A stretch of DNA of 64,000 bases from positions 1 to 64,000 of the forward strand of contig NZ_JAHRED010000003.1 of NCBI RefSeq assembly GCF_019084045.1. The letters run 5' to 3'. Positions within the stretch are counted from its first letter, which is position 1. Each line of letters starts with the position of its first letter. Shown piece after piece: positions 53,449-61,593 of the stretch. The DNA is from Paeniglutamicibacter quisquiliarum. Its GTDB lineage: Bacteria > Actinomycetota > Actinomycetes > Actinomycetales > Micrococcaceae. Position numbers and translations under genes: made by a program. The notes beneath the pieces are model-generated. The model did not search any database. It worked only from the letters and a program-made list of their open reading frames with translations, and was not told the origin of the DNA.

Positions 53449-54456
53449 TTGACTCAGCAGCACACTGCCGGTCGCCGACGTGCGTCCGGTCCCGTTGATG
53501 CTTCGCCTGCTGAAGGCTCAATAGAGCAGATCGTGGACACCGCCCTGAGCGGTGAAACTACTTCCCGACGTGCCGGTCGACGCGCCCTGAGCGTGGTCCC
53601 GGATTCCGTTGAGGCCCAGGATGCCACGCAGTACACCGGCCGCCGCTTTGCGGCCGGCCTGCGTTACGGCGCATCCCCGGACGCGGCAGCCATTGCCGCA
53701 ACCGAAATTCCCGTCGCCCTGGCTGCGCCCGCCGCACCGATTGCCGCTCCGGCCGAAGCCGACGAGCTGGATGACGTCCTGAAGCTCGCGCCCCGGCCGC
53801 AACGCCCCCGCATCGGGTTCACGCACAAGCTTGCCGCAGTCGCCGCAGTGTCCGGCCTTGCATTCGCTGCCGCCTCACCCGCGAAGGATGCCGAGACGGC
53901 AACCGCGGGCACCGAGCGCGTCGCCCAGTCCGTCGTGGTTGACGTCAAGGCCCCGGCCGACGATCAGGTGAAAATCGAGCGAGCCTCGCTGACCAGTGAA
54001 TTCACCGAGGAAGACAAGCTGGCAACAATCATGACCGCTGCCGGTGGAGATGTCACCAAGATCGCTGCCGGCGGGGTCTTGGCCCAGCCGGTGGACAACA
54101 TTCGCCTGACCTCGCGCTTCGGATTCCGCAAGAATCCAACGGGCCCGGGCTTCATGAACCACAATGGCCTGGACTACGCCGTGCCGATGGGCACCCCGAT
54201 CAAGGCCAGCGCCGCCGGCACCGTGGTGCAGGCCGCCTGGGCCGGCCACTCCGGTTTCCGCGTGGAGATCGACCACGGCAACGGCTTGCACACCAGCTAC
54301 AACCACAACTCGGCCCTGAAGGTCTCAGTGGGACAAAAGGTCAAGCGCGGCGATGTCGTCTCCCTGAGTGGCAGCACGGGCAATTCAACGGGCCCCCACC
54401 TGCACCTTGAGGTCATCGTCAACGGCAAGTGGGTCAACCCCGAGGGCTGGTTATAA
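53449..54456 (+). CDS. Secreted M23-family (LytM) endopeptidase
   Basis: 335 residues. Long N-terminal cytosolic-like region, a hydrophobic segment near 125-145 (LAAVAAVSGLAFAAASPA), then the zinc domain at the C-terminus: NHNGLDYAVPMGTPI (His and Asp ligands) and TGPHLHLEVIVNG (His ligand). It cuts peptidoglycan cross-links. TTG start with GAGAGG upstream. Expression is under the preceding riboswitch; the next gene is a second hydrolase with its own riboswitch. The 120-residue region before the segment is unusually long for a signal peptide. Confidence 0.88.
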   Translation: MTQQHTAGRRRASGPVDASPAEGSIEQIVDTALSGETTSRRAGRRALSVVPDSVEAQDATQYTGRRFAAGLRYGASPDAAAIAATEIPVALAAPAAPIAAPAEADELDDVLKLAPRPQRPRIGFTHKLAAVAAVSGLAFAAASPAKDAETATAGTERVAQSVVVDVKAPADDQVKIERASLTSEFTEEDKLATIMTAAGGDVTKIAAGGVLAQPVDNIRLTSRFGFRKNPTGPGFMNHNGLDYAVPMGTPIKASAAGTVVQAAWAGHSGFRVEIDHGNGLHTSYNHNSALKVSVGQKVKRGDVVSLSGSTGNSTGPHLHLEVIVNGKWVNPEGWL

Positions 54457-54554
54457 CGGCAATTGTCACCGTTCCGTGATCAGAACGTGACTTTTGGATT
54501 CGCTTCATATATTCTAAGTAAGTGATCAGGGAACAACCCTGCTCACCGCCGCGG

Positions 54555-54725
54555 GAAGTGCCGAGCACTGCCAGCCCACGGTGTCCGTTCAAAACTCGTT
54601 TGGCAGTGGCGGGGGACCCACTTTCGGTTTCCACACCAGGAAGCCTTGGGGTTAAGTGGTTCGGCCTGGCGGCCGGATTGCCGAGTGACTCCCACTCGAA
54701 CCCGACAGCTCACCTCGCAGGCATC
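54555..54725 (+). ncRNA. ydaO/yuaA cyclic-di-AMP riboswitch 2
   Basis: Shows GGCGGGGGACCCAC, CCTTGGGGTTAAG, and CTCGAACCCGACAGCTCACC followed by TCGCAGGCATC. An outer stem is visible (GAGCACTGCCA and TGGCAGTGGC). Ends 17 bases before the NlpC/P60 start. Bounds are approximate. Confidence 0.9.
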
Positions 54726-54742
54726 AGGAGAGGCATTACTAC

Positions 54743-55573
54743 GTGACTACACGTCAAGCATTGGGCCGCCACCGCGCGACCCCGGTTCGGACCAACCCAC
54801 TCGAATCCATCTCGAAGGCTGTTGCCTCGAATGCTGGATCCGTTGGCCGCCAGGCAGCAGTCATTGCAGCCGCATCCGGCCTGGTACTGACTTTGGGCGT
54901 TCCGGCCCAGGGCGATGTTTCCCGCGAAGCAAGCGCGGTTCCCGTTGAAGGCCTCTCCGCAGAGCGCGTAGCCGTCAAGGCCGTTTCGGTCTCGGCTTCC
55001 AAGGCCAAGGACCTGAACATCGAGCGCGCGGCGTTCACCTCCAAGCCAGCACCGGCTCCGGTCGTCATCGCCGTGGCCAATGAGGTCTCGACTCGCTCCA
55101 ACAACACCGCCCCGGAGACCCGTTCCAGCAACAGCTCGGACGCCTTCGCACCGGTCACGCGCTCGAACCGCGATAGCGCTCCGGCGGCCTCGGCCCCGAA
55201 GCCCAAGAGCGAATCGATGAACACCGCCAACCTCTCGGGCATCGCGGCTACAGCGGCCAAGTACGTCGGCGTCCCCTACGTATGGGGCGGCAACACCCCG
55301 TCGGGCTGGGATTGCTCCGGCTTCGTCAAGTATGTCTACGCACAGCACGGCATCAACATCGCCCGCGGCACCTCGGCAATCCGCGCCTCCGGCCAGTTCG
55401 TGCGCACCAGCTCCCCGAAGCCGGGCGACCTGGTCTTCCAGAACGGTGGCGGCCACGTCGGCATCTACCTCGGTGGCGGCAAGATGATCGGTGCACAGAA
55501 CCCGACCGTCGACACCATGCTCCACGACGTCTCCCGCAACCCCCTCTACGGTTACTACACCCTCAAGGGCTAA
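54743..55573 (+). CDS. Secreted NlpC/P60-family peptidoglycan hydrolase
   Basis: 276 residues. A hydrophobic segment about residues 35-52 (AVIAAASGLVLTLGVPAQG) acts as signal or anchor. A Ser/Ala/Pro/Lys-rich linker follows, then the NlpC/P60 domain (about 165-276): YVWGGNTPSGWDCSGFVKY carries the catalytic Cys, GGHVGIYLGGG the His, and GAQNPTVDTM the third residue. It cleaves D-Glu-mDAP-type bonds. GTG start, AGGAGAGG upstream. Riboswitch controlled; a strong terminator follows. Confidence 0.92.
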   Translation: MTTRQALGRHRATPVRTNPLESISKAVASNAGSVGRQAAVIAAASGLVLTLGVPAQGDVSREASAVPVEGLSAERVAVKAVSVSASKAKDLNIERAAFTSKPAPAPVVIAVANEVSTRSNNTAPETRSSNSSDAFAPVTRSNRDSAPAASAPKPKSESMNTANLSGIAATAAKYVGVPYVWGGNTPSGWDCSGFVKYVYAQHGINIARGTSAIRASGQFVRTSSPKPGDLVFQNGGGHVGIYLGGGKMIGAQNPTVDTMLHDVSRNPLYGYYTLKG

Positions 55574-55585
55574 GTTCAAGCGTTC

Positions 55586-55627
55586 CAAGGCCCCCGGGTG
55601 ATCCGCAAGGATCGAGCGGGGGCCTTG
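55586..55627 (+). terminator. Terminator of the NlpC/P60 gene
   Basis: CAAGGCCCCCG and CGGGGGCCTTG form the outer stem, GATCC/GGATC an inner one; TTG follows. Confidence 0.8.
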
Positions 55628-55673
55628 TTGTTTAAAACGGCAATCCCGATGGAGCAATACCCCGGATGGGTAT

Positions 55674-56126
55674 ATGGTTGGTGATGTGAAAATGTTGCAA
55701 TCAGGCTCCGCATCGTGGTCAGGGCGACCTTGGGTTCGCTCGCTCCTGCTGTGCATATTCTTTCTGGGCCTGTTTTCCATGCACGTCCTGGGCGCGGCCT
55801 GGGGCTCCGCTTCCGGACACGAAGGTCGCGACGGGAGTCATTCAAGTGGCACTCACGTCACAGTCTCCGTCGATCCCGGTGCGGGCCCCGAAAGTCTGAC
55901 CACGATCCAGGCCCCGGGGCACATCGAAGTGGTGGGGCTTGGCGAATGCACCGTCGCCGGGGCGTGTGCCTTGTGTCTGTTGCTGGCCTTCAGGCTCGCC
56001 CGGCCCGTACCGGGAGCCAAGGTGTCTCGCGCCTGGCCCCTGAGCCGGTTCCTCGGGGTGCTCCCGCGGATGGACTATATCCCCGCCGGCCCCTCGCCAT
56101 TGCGGCTCGGCATCAGCCGAAGATGA
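55674..56126 (+). CDS. DUF6153-family exported/membrane protein
   Basis: 150 residues. Hydrophobic segment about 21-42 (VRSLLLCIFFLGLFSMHVLG), a His/Gly/Ser-rich loop, a second segment about 88-107 with cysteines (GECTVAGACALCLLLAF) and a basic tail ending RLGISRR. The pattern of one Cys cluster and the MHVLG motif fits DUF6153 as I know it. GTG 55686 is an alternative start. Heads a three-gene cassette with DUF305 and a BNR-repeat lipoprotein. Confidence 0.7.
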   Translation: MVGDVKMLQSGSASWSGRPWVRSLLLCIFFLGLFSMHVLGAAWGSASGHEGRDGSHSSGTHVTVSVDPGAGPESLTTIQAPGHIEVVGLGECTVAGACALCLLLAFRLARPVPGAKVSRAWPLSRFLGVLPRMDYIPAGPSPLRLGISRR

Positions 56127-56178
56127 GAGGTCCGGACGCACCGGACCAGATTTCTCATCCATACGCAAGGAAAAGCCG

Positions 56179-56775
56179 TTGAAGAATACCAAGACCACAT
56201 TGTCGATTTCCGCTGCCTTCCTGGCAGGATCCGTACTGCTGGCTGGCTGCGCGACTGCCGGAACGGAGCACACCGGCACGGATCACGCGGCGGGGACGGA
56301 AGCCTCCCGGCAGGCGCCTGTCGAGGCGCACAACAGCGCCGACACGATGTTCGCGCAAATGATGATCCCGCACCACGAACAGGCGGTGGAGATGAGCGAG
56401 ATCATGCTGGACAAGGCCTCAGTGAGCCCGGAACTTGCCAAGCTGGCCACCCAGATCAAGGATGCGCAGGCACCGGAAATCTCGTTGATGGAATCCTGGT
56501 TGACTGCTTGGGGAGAATCCCGAACCGTGGACCATGGCATGGCGATGGACGGAATGCTCGGCGAGGCGGAGCTCGACTCGCTTAAGTCCGCCCGCGGAGG
56601 CCAGTCAGAGGAACTCTTCCTTCAGCAAATGATCGAGCACCACCTGGGAGCTACAAAAATGGCCGAAGAGGCCCTGGCCTCCGGCAAGAACTCGAAGGTC
56701 CTCGACCTGTCGCGCGCGATCATCACCACACAGAACGCCGAGATCAGCCACATGCGCGAAATGCTGAAGAAGTAG
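56179..56775 (+). CDS. DUF305 lipoprotein
   Basis: 198 residues, lipobox L-A-G-C24 after a clear signal. Two repeats of the DUF305 (ferritin-like helical) motif: QMMIPHHEQAVEMSEIML and QQMIEHHLGATKMAEE, each with a histidine pair and methionines that could bind copper or another metal. The protein would be exposed outside the membrane. TTG start with AAGGA eight bases upstream. Copper involvement is only suggested by the family's usual neighbours and the Met/His content. Confidence 0.85.
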   Translation: MKNTKTTLSISAAFLAGSVLLAGCATAGTEHTGTDHAAGTEASRQAPVEAHNSADTMFAQMMIPHHEQAVEMSEIMLDKASVSPELAKLATQIKDAQAPEISLMESWLTAWGESRTVDHGMAMDGMLGEAELDSLKSARGGQSEELFLQQMIEHHLGATKMAEEALASGKNSKVLDLSRAIITTQNAEISHMREMLKK

Positions 56776-56790
56776 GCGGGAGCCACGGCC

Positions 56791-57687
56791 GTGAAGTTGC
56801 TCCCCATTAACAAATCCATGATCCTGCCGCTGTCGCTGTTAGGGGCATTGGTGCTGGGCGGCTGCGCAGTCGCGCCACAATCCCAGGGCGCAACCGCCGG
56901 CAACAGCCTCAACCCGGCGGCCGCGCCGGGCGAGGCGGCCGTCACGGTCGAGGGTTATCCCCGCGCCCATGTCCACGGCATTGCAGCCATCGGTGACAAC
57001 AAGGTCCTTCTTGCCACCCATGAGGGACTGTATGACGTGTCGGTCAGCCCGGCCAGGCGCATCGGTCCCCTCGTCGACTGGATGGGATTCAGCCTCGGAG
57101 CCAACGAATTCTATGCCTCCGGACACCCCGGCCCGGGAACCGACCTGGAAAATCCGTTGGGACTGATGCGGTCCACCGATGGCGGCGAGACCTGGGACAC
57201 CCTCTCGCGCTCCGGGATCTCGGACTTCCACGCGCTCACGGTGTCCAGGAATGCCATCATCGGTTTTGACGGAGCGTTGCGCTCCACCGCGGACGGCAAA
57301 AACTGGCAGGATCGCGACCCCCGGATCCGGCCGGCAACCCTGGCTGCAGACCCGAGCGGGACCACCGTGCTGGCAACCACCGAACAGGGCATCTGGCGTT
57401 CCACCGACGACGGGCAGTCCTTCTCCGAGCCGAACCCCGGCGCGCCCGTGCTGCAGTACGTGGCGTTGGCCGGGCAGACAGCCGTGGGCTTCACCCCGGA
57501 CAACGTCGCGTGGACCAGCACCGACGGTGGAGTGAACTGGAGCGAGGGCGCACGGGCCGCGGGGATGGTTGACGCGGTCGCGCTGGGCAGAGGAGGAAAA
57601 GACATCTGGGTCTCAAGTTCCGCCGGTGTCGAGTATTCGACCAACGCCGCCAAGGGTTTCACGGTTCACTTTACGTCCGGCCGGTGA
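56791..57687 (+). CDS. BNR-repeat lipoprotein (F510_1955-type glycosylhydrolase-like)
   Basis: 298 residues. Lipobox L-G-G-C25. Beta-propeller built from Asp-box repeats: RSTDGGETWDTLS, RSTADGKNWQD, RSTDDGQSFSEP and TSTDGGVNWSEG. The opening HVHGIAAIGDNKVLLATHEGL is typical of the F510_1955 family. The propeller could bind a ligand or partner; hydrolase activity is doubtful. GTG start, 15 bases after the DUF305 gene, so probably cotranscribed. Confidence 0.83.
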   Translation: MKLLPINKSMILPLSLLGALVLGGCAVAPQSQGATAGNSLNPAAAPGEAAVTVEGYPRAHVHGIAAIGDNKVLLATHEGLYDVSVSPARRIGPLVDWMGFSLGANEFYASGHPGPGTDLENPLGLMRSTDGGETWDTLSRSGISDFHALTVSRNAIIGFDGALRSTADGKNWQDRDPRIRPATLAADPSGTTVLATTEQGIWRSTDDGQSFSEPNPGAPVLQYVALAGQTAVGFTPDNVAWTSTDGGVNWSEGARAAGMVDAVALGRGGKDIWVSSSAGVEYSTNAAKGFTVHFTSGR

Positions 57688-57953
57688 CCTATGTTCCTCT
57701 GGCGCGGGGCCCGACCCCGCGCCGGAGGGCGGGGCCGGGCATCCTTCGCCCGCCACATGTGCAGGTGGTGTACGGCGGGAAAAATTATGGTGGCAATTTC
57801 AACTGGTTTACACCAAAAACGCGCAAAACGGCGGTTTCTTGTTTTAGGCTAGGGCTCAGGAGCCAAAGCCGAGTGCCGCGTGCGCCACCGTGAGGGATTT
57901 CCGTCGTGGACGGGTCCCTCTGTTGCGCCGGGTCAGGATCTAAGGATGCGCGC

Positions 57954-58451
57954 ATGCGAACCCTAGTACTGAATGCAGGATTTGAACCGCTGGCGGTCAT
58001 CACCTTCCGCCGGGCACTTCTCCTTGTCCTCACCGGCAAGGCCACCGTCCTTGCCGATGACGACCGCGACCCGGTCGTCGGAGTGAACCAGGTGATGCCC
58101 CGGCCCACTGTGATCCTGCTGAATCGGTACATTCGTCTTCCCTACCGCAACTCCATCAACGTCTCACGCCGCGGGGTGCTGCGCCGCGACGGACACCGCT
58201 GCGGCTATTGCGGGCGCAGCGCCAACACGATCGACCACATCATGCCGCGGAGCCGCGGCGGGGAGGATTCGTGGGAGAATCTAGTAGCGGCATGCCAGGG
58301 CTGCAACAGCGCCAAGGGAGACCGGACGCTTGCACAGCTGGGCTGGAAGCTGCGGTTCGCCCCGAGCCGACCGCGAGGCGCCCAATGGTTCATCACCGAA
58401 CTTGAGCGCCCCGCAGAAGCCTGGAGTCCTTTCTTACGGAGTGCAGCATGA
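57954..58451 (+). CDS. HNH endonuclease domain protein
   Basis: 165 residues. Zinc ribbon HRCGYCGRSANTIDHI and CQGCNSAKGDRT frame the HNH core DHIMPRSRGGEDSWEN. Start ATG 57954 with AAGGA upstream; the N-terminus (MRTLVLNAGFEPLAVITFRR) is conserved in actinobacterial homologues. It overlaps the MobA-like gene by four bases. It could cut DNA in repair; no substrate known. The two cysteine pairs and the D-H are intact. Confidence 0.88.
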   Translation: MRTLVLNAGFEPLAVITFRRALLLVLTGKATVLADDDRDPVVGVNQVMPRPTVILLNRYIRLPYRNSINVSRRGVLRRDGHRCGYCGRSANTIDHIMPRSRGGEDSWENLVAACQGCNSAKGDRTLAQLGWKLRFAPSRPRGAQWFITELERPAEAWSPFLRSAA

Positions 58452-59116
58452 AATTCGATGCGATCATCGTGGCCGGCGGCCGCGGATCCCGCCTGGGCGG
58501 GGTCAGCAAACCCCTTTTGGAGCACCGCGGCGAGACGCTGCTCGAACATTCCCTGAATGCCGTCCGCGACGCCCAGGCGATCGCGGTGGTCGGCGCCCAC
58601 GCGTTGGCCGAAGCCGTCACCCGGTACATGGATACCGCACCGGATTTCCAGCGCGTGGTCATCACCCGCGAATACCCCACCTTTGCGGGTCCCGCGGCGG
58701 CGGTCGCCGCCGGGCGGGCCGCCCTGGACGACGGCCCCGACGACGAGAACGCCCAGCGCCAGAATCAGGCCTCCGAGCTGACCTTGGTGCTGGCCTCTGA
58801 CCTGTTGGACCCCGGTCCGGTCGTGGTCGCGCTGCTTGCCGCCACCGAGAACCCCGCCGCGGGCATCGAGGCATGGGTGCCGCAGGATGCCTCCGGCGTG
58901 CTCCAGACGCTTTCCTGCGCCATTCTCACCCCTTCGCTCCGCCGAGCGATCGACCTGGCCGCCGAGCCCCGCGGAAGTCTCGAAAATGCATCAATGATGC
59001 GTCTGCTTGCTACAGTGCAGATGGAGCGCCTGAAGCTTCCCGACGCGGACTTCAGCGACATCGACACGCCCGGGGATGCCGGGCGGCACGGGATAGCGGT
59101 GGCCAACGGCCACTAA
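58448..59116 (+). CDS. Molybdenum cofactor guanylyltransferase MobA-like
   Basis: 222 residues. IIVAGGRGSRLGGVSKPLLE is the NTP-binding loop of MobA/MoeA-linked nucleotidyl transferases. The C-terminus has DFSDIDTPGDA, the usual closing segment. It should attach GMP (or CMP) to molybdopterin. Located between the HNH gene and DUF6457/MoeA. Overlaps the HNH gene by ATGA. Confidence 0.85.
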   Translation: MKFDAIIVAGGRGSRLGGVSKPLLEHRGETLLEHSLNAVRDAQAIAVVGAHALAEAVTRYMDTAPDFQRVVITREYPTFAGPAAAVAAGRAALDDGPDDENAQRQNQASELTLVLASDLLDPGPVVVALLAATENPAAGIEAWVPQDASGVLQTLSCAILTPSLRRAIDLAAEPRGSLENASMMRLLATVQMERLKLPDADFSDIDTPGDAGRHGIAVANGH

Positions 59117-59131
59117 CAAGGAGATTGCACA

Positions 59132-59410
59132 ATGCCTGCAGCGGAACTCGAGGAATGGGTCAGGGAACTTTTGGCGGCCTTTGAACTCACCGACACCCAG
59201 GTCGACATCGACCAGGTGCTTTCGCTTGCAGGGGTTGCGGCACACACCATCGTTCGTCCTGCTGCACCGCTGACCACCTACCTGGCCGGCTACGCGGCCG
59301 GCCTTGCCGTCGGCAGCGCCCGGTCGGGCGAAAAGCCCGCCATGGACGCGGCCGATTCGCTTGCCCGAGCGGTCCTTGCCGCGCGCACGCCCTCCTCCGA
59401 CAACGCCTAG
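59132..59410 (+). CDS. DUF6457 domain protein
   Basis: 92 residues, small helical protein: LEEWVRELLAAFELTDTQVD and LTTYLAGYAAGLAVG are typical of DUF6457, which is found beside molybdenum-cofactor genes in Actinobacteria. No motif for catalysis. It is 15 bases after the MobA-like gene and 10 before moeA. Confidence 0.75.
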   Translation: MPAAELEEWVRELLAAFELTDTQVDIDQVLSLAGVAAHTIVRPAAPLTTYLAGYAAGLAVGSARSGEKPAMDAADSLARAVLAARTPSSDNA

Positions 59411-59420
59411 CAAAGACACC

Positions 59421-60620
59421 GTGGAAGACCACCAGTGGGCGGCCGCGCGCGAGGACGCACACGCGCTGGGTGCCCGGATTGCAGGCGCCCCCGAATCAGT
59501 TCCCCTGCACCAGGCCGGCGGGCGCATCCTGGCCGCCGACCTCGTAACCGCATACCCGATGCCGCATTGCGCCACCTCCGCCATGGACGGCTATGCGGTC
59601 AACGGGCCCGGGCCATGGAGGCTGCTCAAGGCGCTGGCAGCCAACCCCGGCGCCGGGGACAACACGGCGCTGTCCGCAGGCGAGGCCACCGCCGTGGTCA
59701 CCGGCTCCCTGATCCCCGAGGGCGCCACCTCCATCCTGCGCGTCGAACACTCGACGCTTGAGGGCGCCACACTCACCAGCGACAGGACGCTGCGCGCGGG
59801 TGCCGACATCCGGCCCTCCGGAACCGAGGCGGTCGCGGGCGAACTTCTGGCGGCCGCCGGCACCCTGCTGCGCGCCGGCGTCATCGCCACCGCGGCGGTG
59901 GCGGGTCACGACGAACTGTTGGTGGCGGCCGTCCCGGCCGTCCACCTGGTGTTCACCGGGGACGAGGTCATCACCTCCGGGCACCCGGGTCCGGGCCAGG
60001 TCCGTGACGGATTCTCCCCGGTGCTGCCCCAGGTCGTCGCAGCCCTTGGGGGCAGTGTTGCAAGCAGCTCCCGCATCGGAGACACCCTTGCGGCCACGGT
60101 TGCAGCCATTGACGGCGACGAGGCCCGGGCGGCCGCCCTGGTGGTGACCACCGGAGGCACCGGGTTCTCCGACCGCGACTTCGTGCGGGCGGCGGTGCGG
60201 TCCATCGGCGGGGAGGAAATCATCTCCTCGGTGGCCATGCGTCCCGGCCACCCGTCAATGGTTGCCCTCCTGCCCGGAAACCGCCTGCTGGTGGCGCTGC
60301 CCGGGAACCCGTTGGCGGCGCTCATGGCCGTGGCAACGCTCGTTGACCCGATCCTGCGCGGGGCGTGCGGCAGCGAATTGGCCACACTGGGTTCGGCGTC
60401 CTCGGCCACCGACTTCGCCGTGCTGCCGGGACGGACTCGCCTGGTCCCGGCCCGCTGGGTCCCGGCCTCCGGCGCGCGCGGCCCCGATTTGCTGGCACCG
60501 GCGGAGCACGTGGCACCGGCCATGCTGCGCGGCCTGGCCGCTGCCGATGCCATCCTGGTGGTCGGTCCGGGCGGCGTCGCTGCCGGCGACCCCGTGCCCT
60601 ATCTTCGGTTACCTTGGTAG
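59421..60620 (+). CDS. moeA: Molybdopterin molybdenumtransferase MoeA
   Basis: 399 residues, MoeA N-terminal and MPT-binding domains. ATSAMDGYAVNG near residue 54 is the substrate loop. TTGGTGFSDRDFVRAAV and PGNRLLVALPGNPLAALMAV are characteristic. It inserts molybdenum into adenylated molybdopterin. GTG 59421 fits the family start and directly follows the DUF6457 stop; upstream frame would overlap that gene. Confidence 0.9.
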   Translation: MEDHQWAAAREDAHALGARIAGAPESVPLHQAGGRILAADLVTAYPMPHCATSAMDGYAVNGPGPWRLLKALAANPGAGDNTALSAGEATAVVTGSLIPEGATSILRVEHSTLEGATLTSDRTLRAGADIRPSGTEAVAGELLAAAGTLLRAGVIATAAVAGHDELLVAAVPAVHLVFTGDEVITSGHPGPGQVRDGFSPVLPQVVAALGGSVASSSRIGDTLAATVAAIDGDEARAAALVVTTGGTGFSDRDFVRAAVRSIGGEEIISSVAMRPGHPSMVALLPGNRLLVALPGNPLAALMAVATLVDPILRGACGSELATLGSASSATDFAVLPGRTRLVPARWVPASGARGPDLLAPAEHVAPAMLRGLAAADAILVVGPGGVAAGDPVPYLRLPW

Positions 60621-60684
60621 GTGTGCGGTCGCGGCACCGAGCAAGGTGCGGAACGCGGCCATCGCAAGGAAAGGCAATGAGGAC

Positions 60685-61518
60685 ATGGGACGGAAAATAA
60701 CCCGCAGGCGCATCGTCCGCGCAACGCTGGACGGCGCACGGATCGCCCGCGAGGAAAAACTCGCGGTCGAGGAACCGCTGGAAATACGCTTCAACGGGAC
60801 ATCCTTCACCACCTCCATGCGCACCCCCGGCGACGACTTCGACATGGTTGCAGGTTTCCTGCTCGCCGAGGGAATCATCAGCCGCACCGAGCACCTGGTT
60901 TCCATGCGTTATTGCGCCGGCACCGACGAGGAAGGAAACCAGACCTTCAACGTCATCGACGTGCAGGTCGGCTTCGGTGCCCAGGCTCCGGACCTTTCCG
61001 CGGCGCGAAACGTGGTCACCTCCTCGGCCTGCGGGATCTGCGGCACCAACTCCATCGACGAGGTCTCCAAGAAATCCTCCTATCCGCTGGACCCCGCCCG
61101 GGGCCACCTGGACGTGAAGGTGCTGTTGGGCCTGCCCTACACCCTGCGTGAGGCCCAGAACCTTTTCAGCGCCACCGGGGGAGTGCATGCGGCCGGCCTG
61201 TTCACCACCGCGGGGGAGCTGCTGGTGCTGCGTGAGGACGTGGGACGGCACAACGCGGTGGACAAGGTCATCGGGGCCGGGCTGCGCGAGCAAAAATTAC
61301 CGCTTCATGACACCATCCTGCAGGTCTCTGGGCGCGCATCCTTCGAGCTGGTGCAAAAGGCCGCGATGGCCGGGATTCCGGTGCTGTCTGCCGTCAGTGC
61401 ACCGTCTTCGCTGGCAGTGGAACTGGCCGATGAAACCGGGTTGACGCTTGCGGCTTTCTCCCGGGGTAGTACGGTGAACTTGTATACGCATGCCGACAGG
61501 GTGAAGACCGGCTCCTAG
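60685..61518 (+). CDS. fdhD: Formate dehydrogenase accessory sulfurtransferase FdhD
   Basis: 277 residues. SSACGICGTNSIDEV holds the conserved Cys-x2-Cys loop; VGRHNAVDKVIGA and LQVSGRASFELVQKAAM are typical. FdhD sulfurates the Mo cofactor for formate dehydrogenase. ATG 60685; the start could be a little upstream. It lies directly ahead of the formate-dehydrogenase-like gene. Confidence 0.93.
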   Translation: MGRKITRRRIVRATLDGARIAREEKLAVEEPLEIRFNGTSFTTSMRTPGDDFDMVAGFLLAEGIISRTEHLVSMRYCAGTDEEGNQTFNVIDVQVGFGAQAPDLSAARNVVTSSACGICGTNSIDEVSKKSSYPLDPARGHLDVKVLLGLPYTLREAQNLFSATGGVHAAGLFTTAGELLVLREDVGRHNAVDKVIGAGLREQKLPLHDTILQVSGRASFELVQKAAMAGIPVLSAVSAPSSLAVELADETGLTLAAFSRGSTVNLYTHADRVKTGS

Positions 61519-61593
61519 ACCGAATCGGGCACCCGGATTTCCGGCACGCGCGCGACTACGGTCAAAGACACCGCACATCGACGTGGAGGACAC

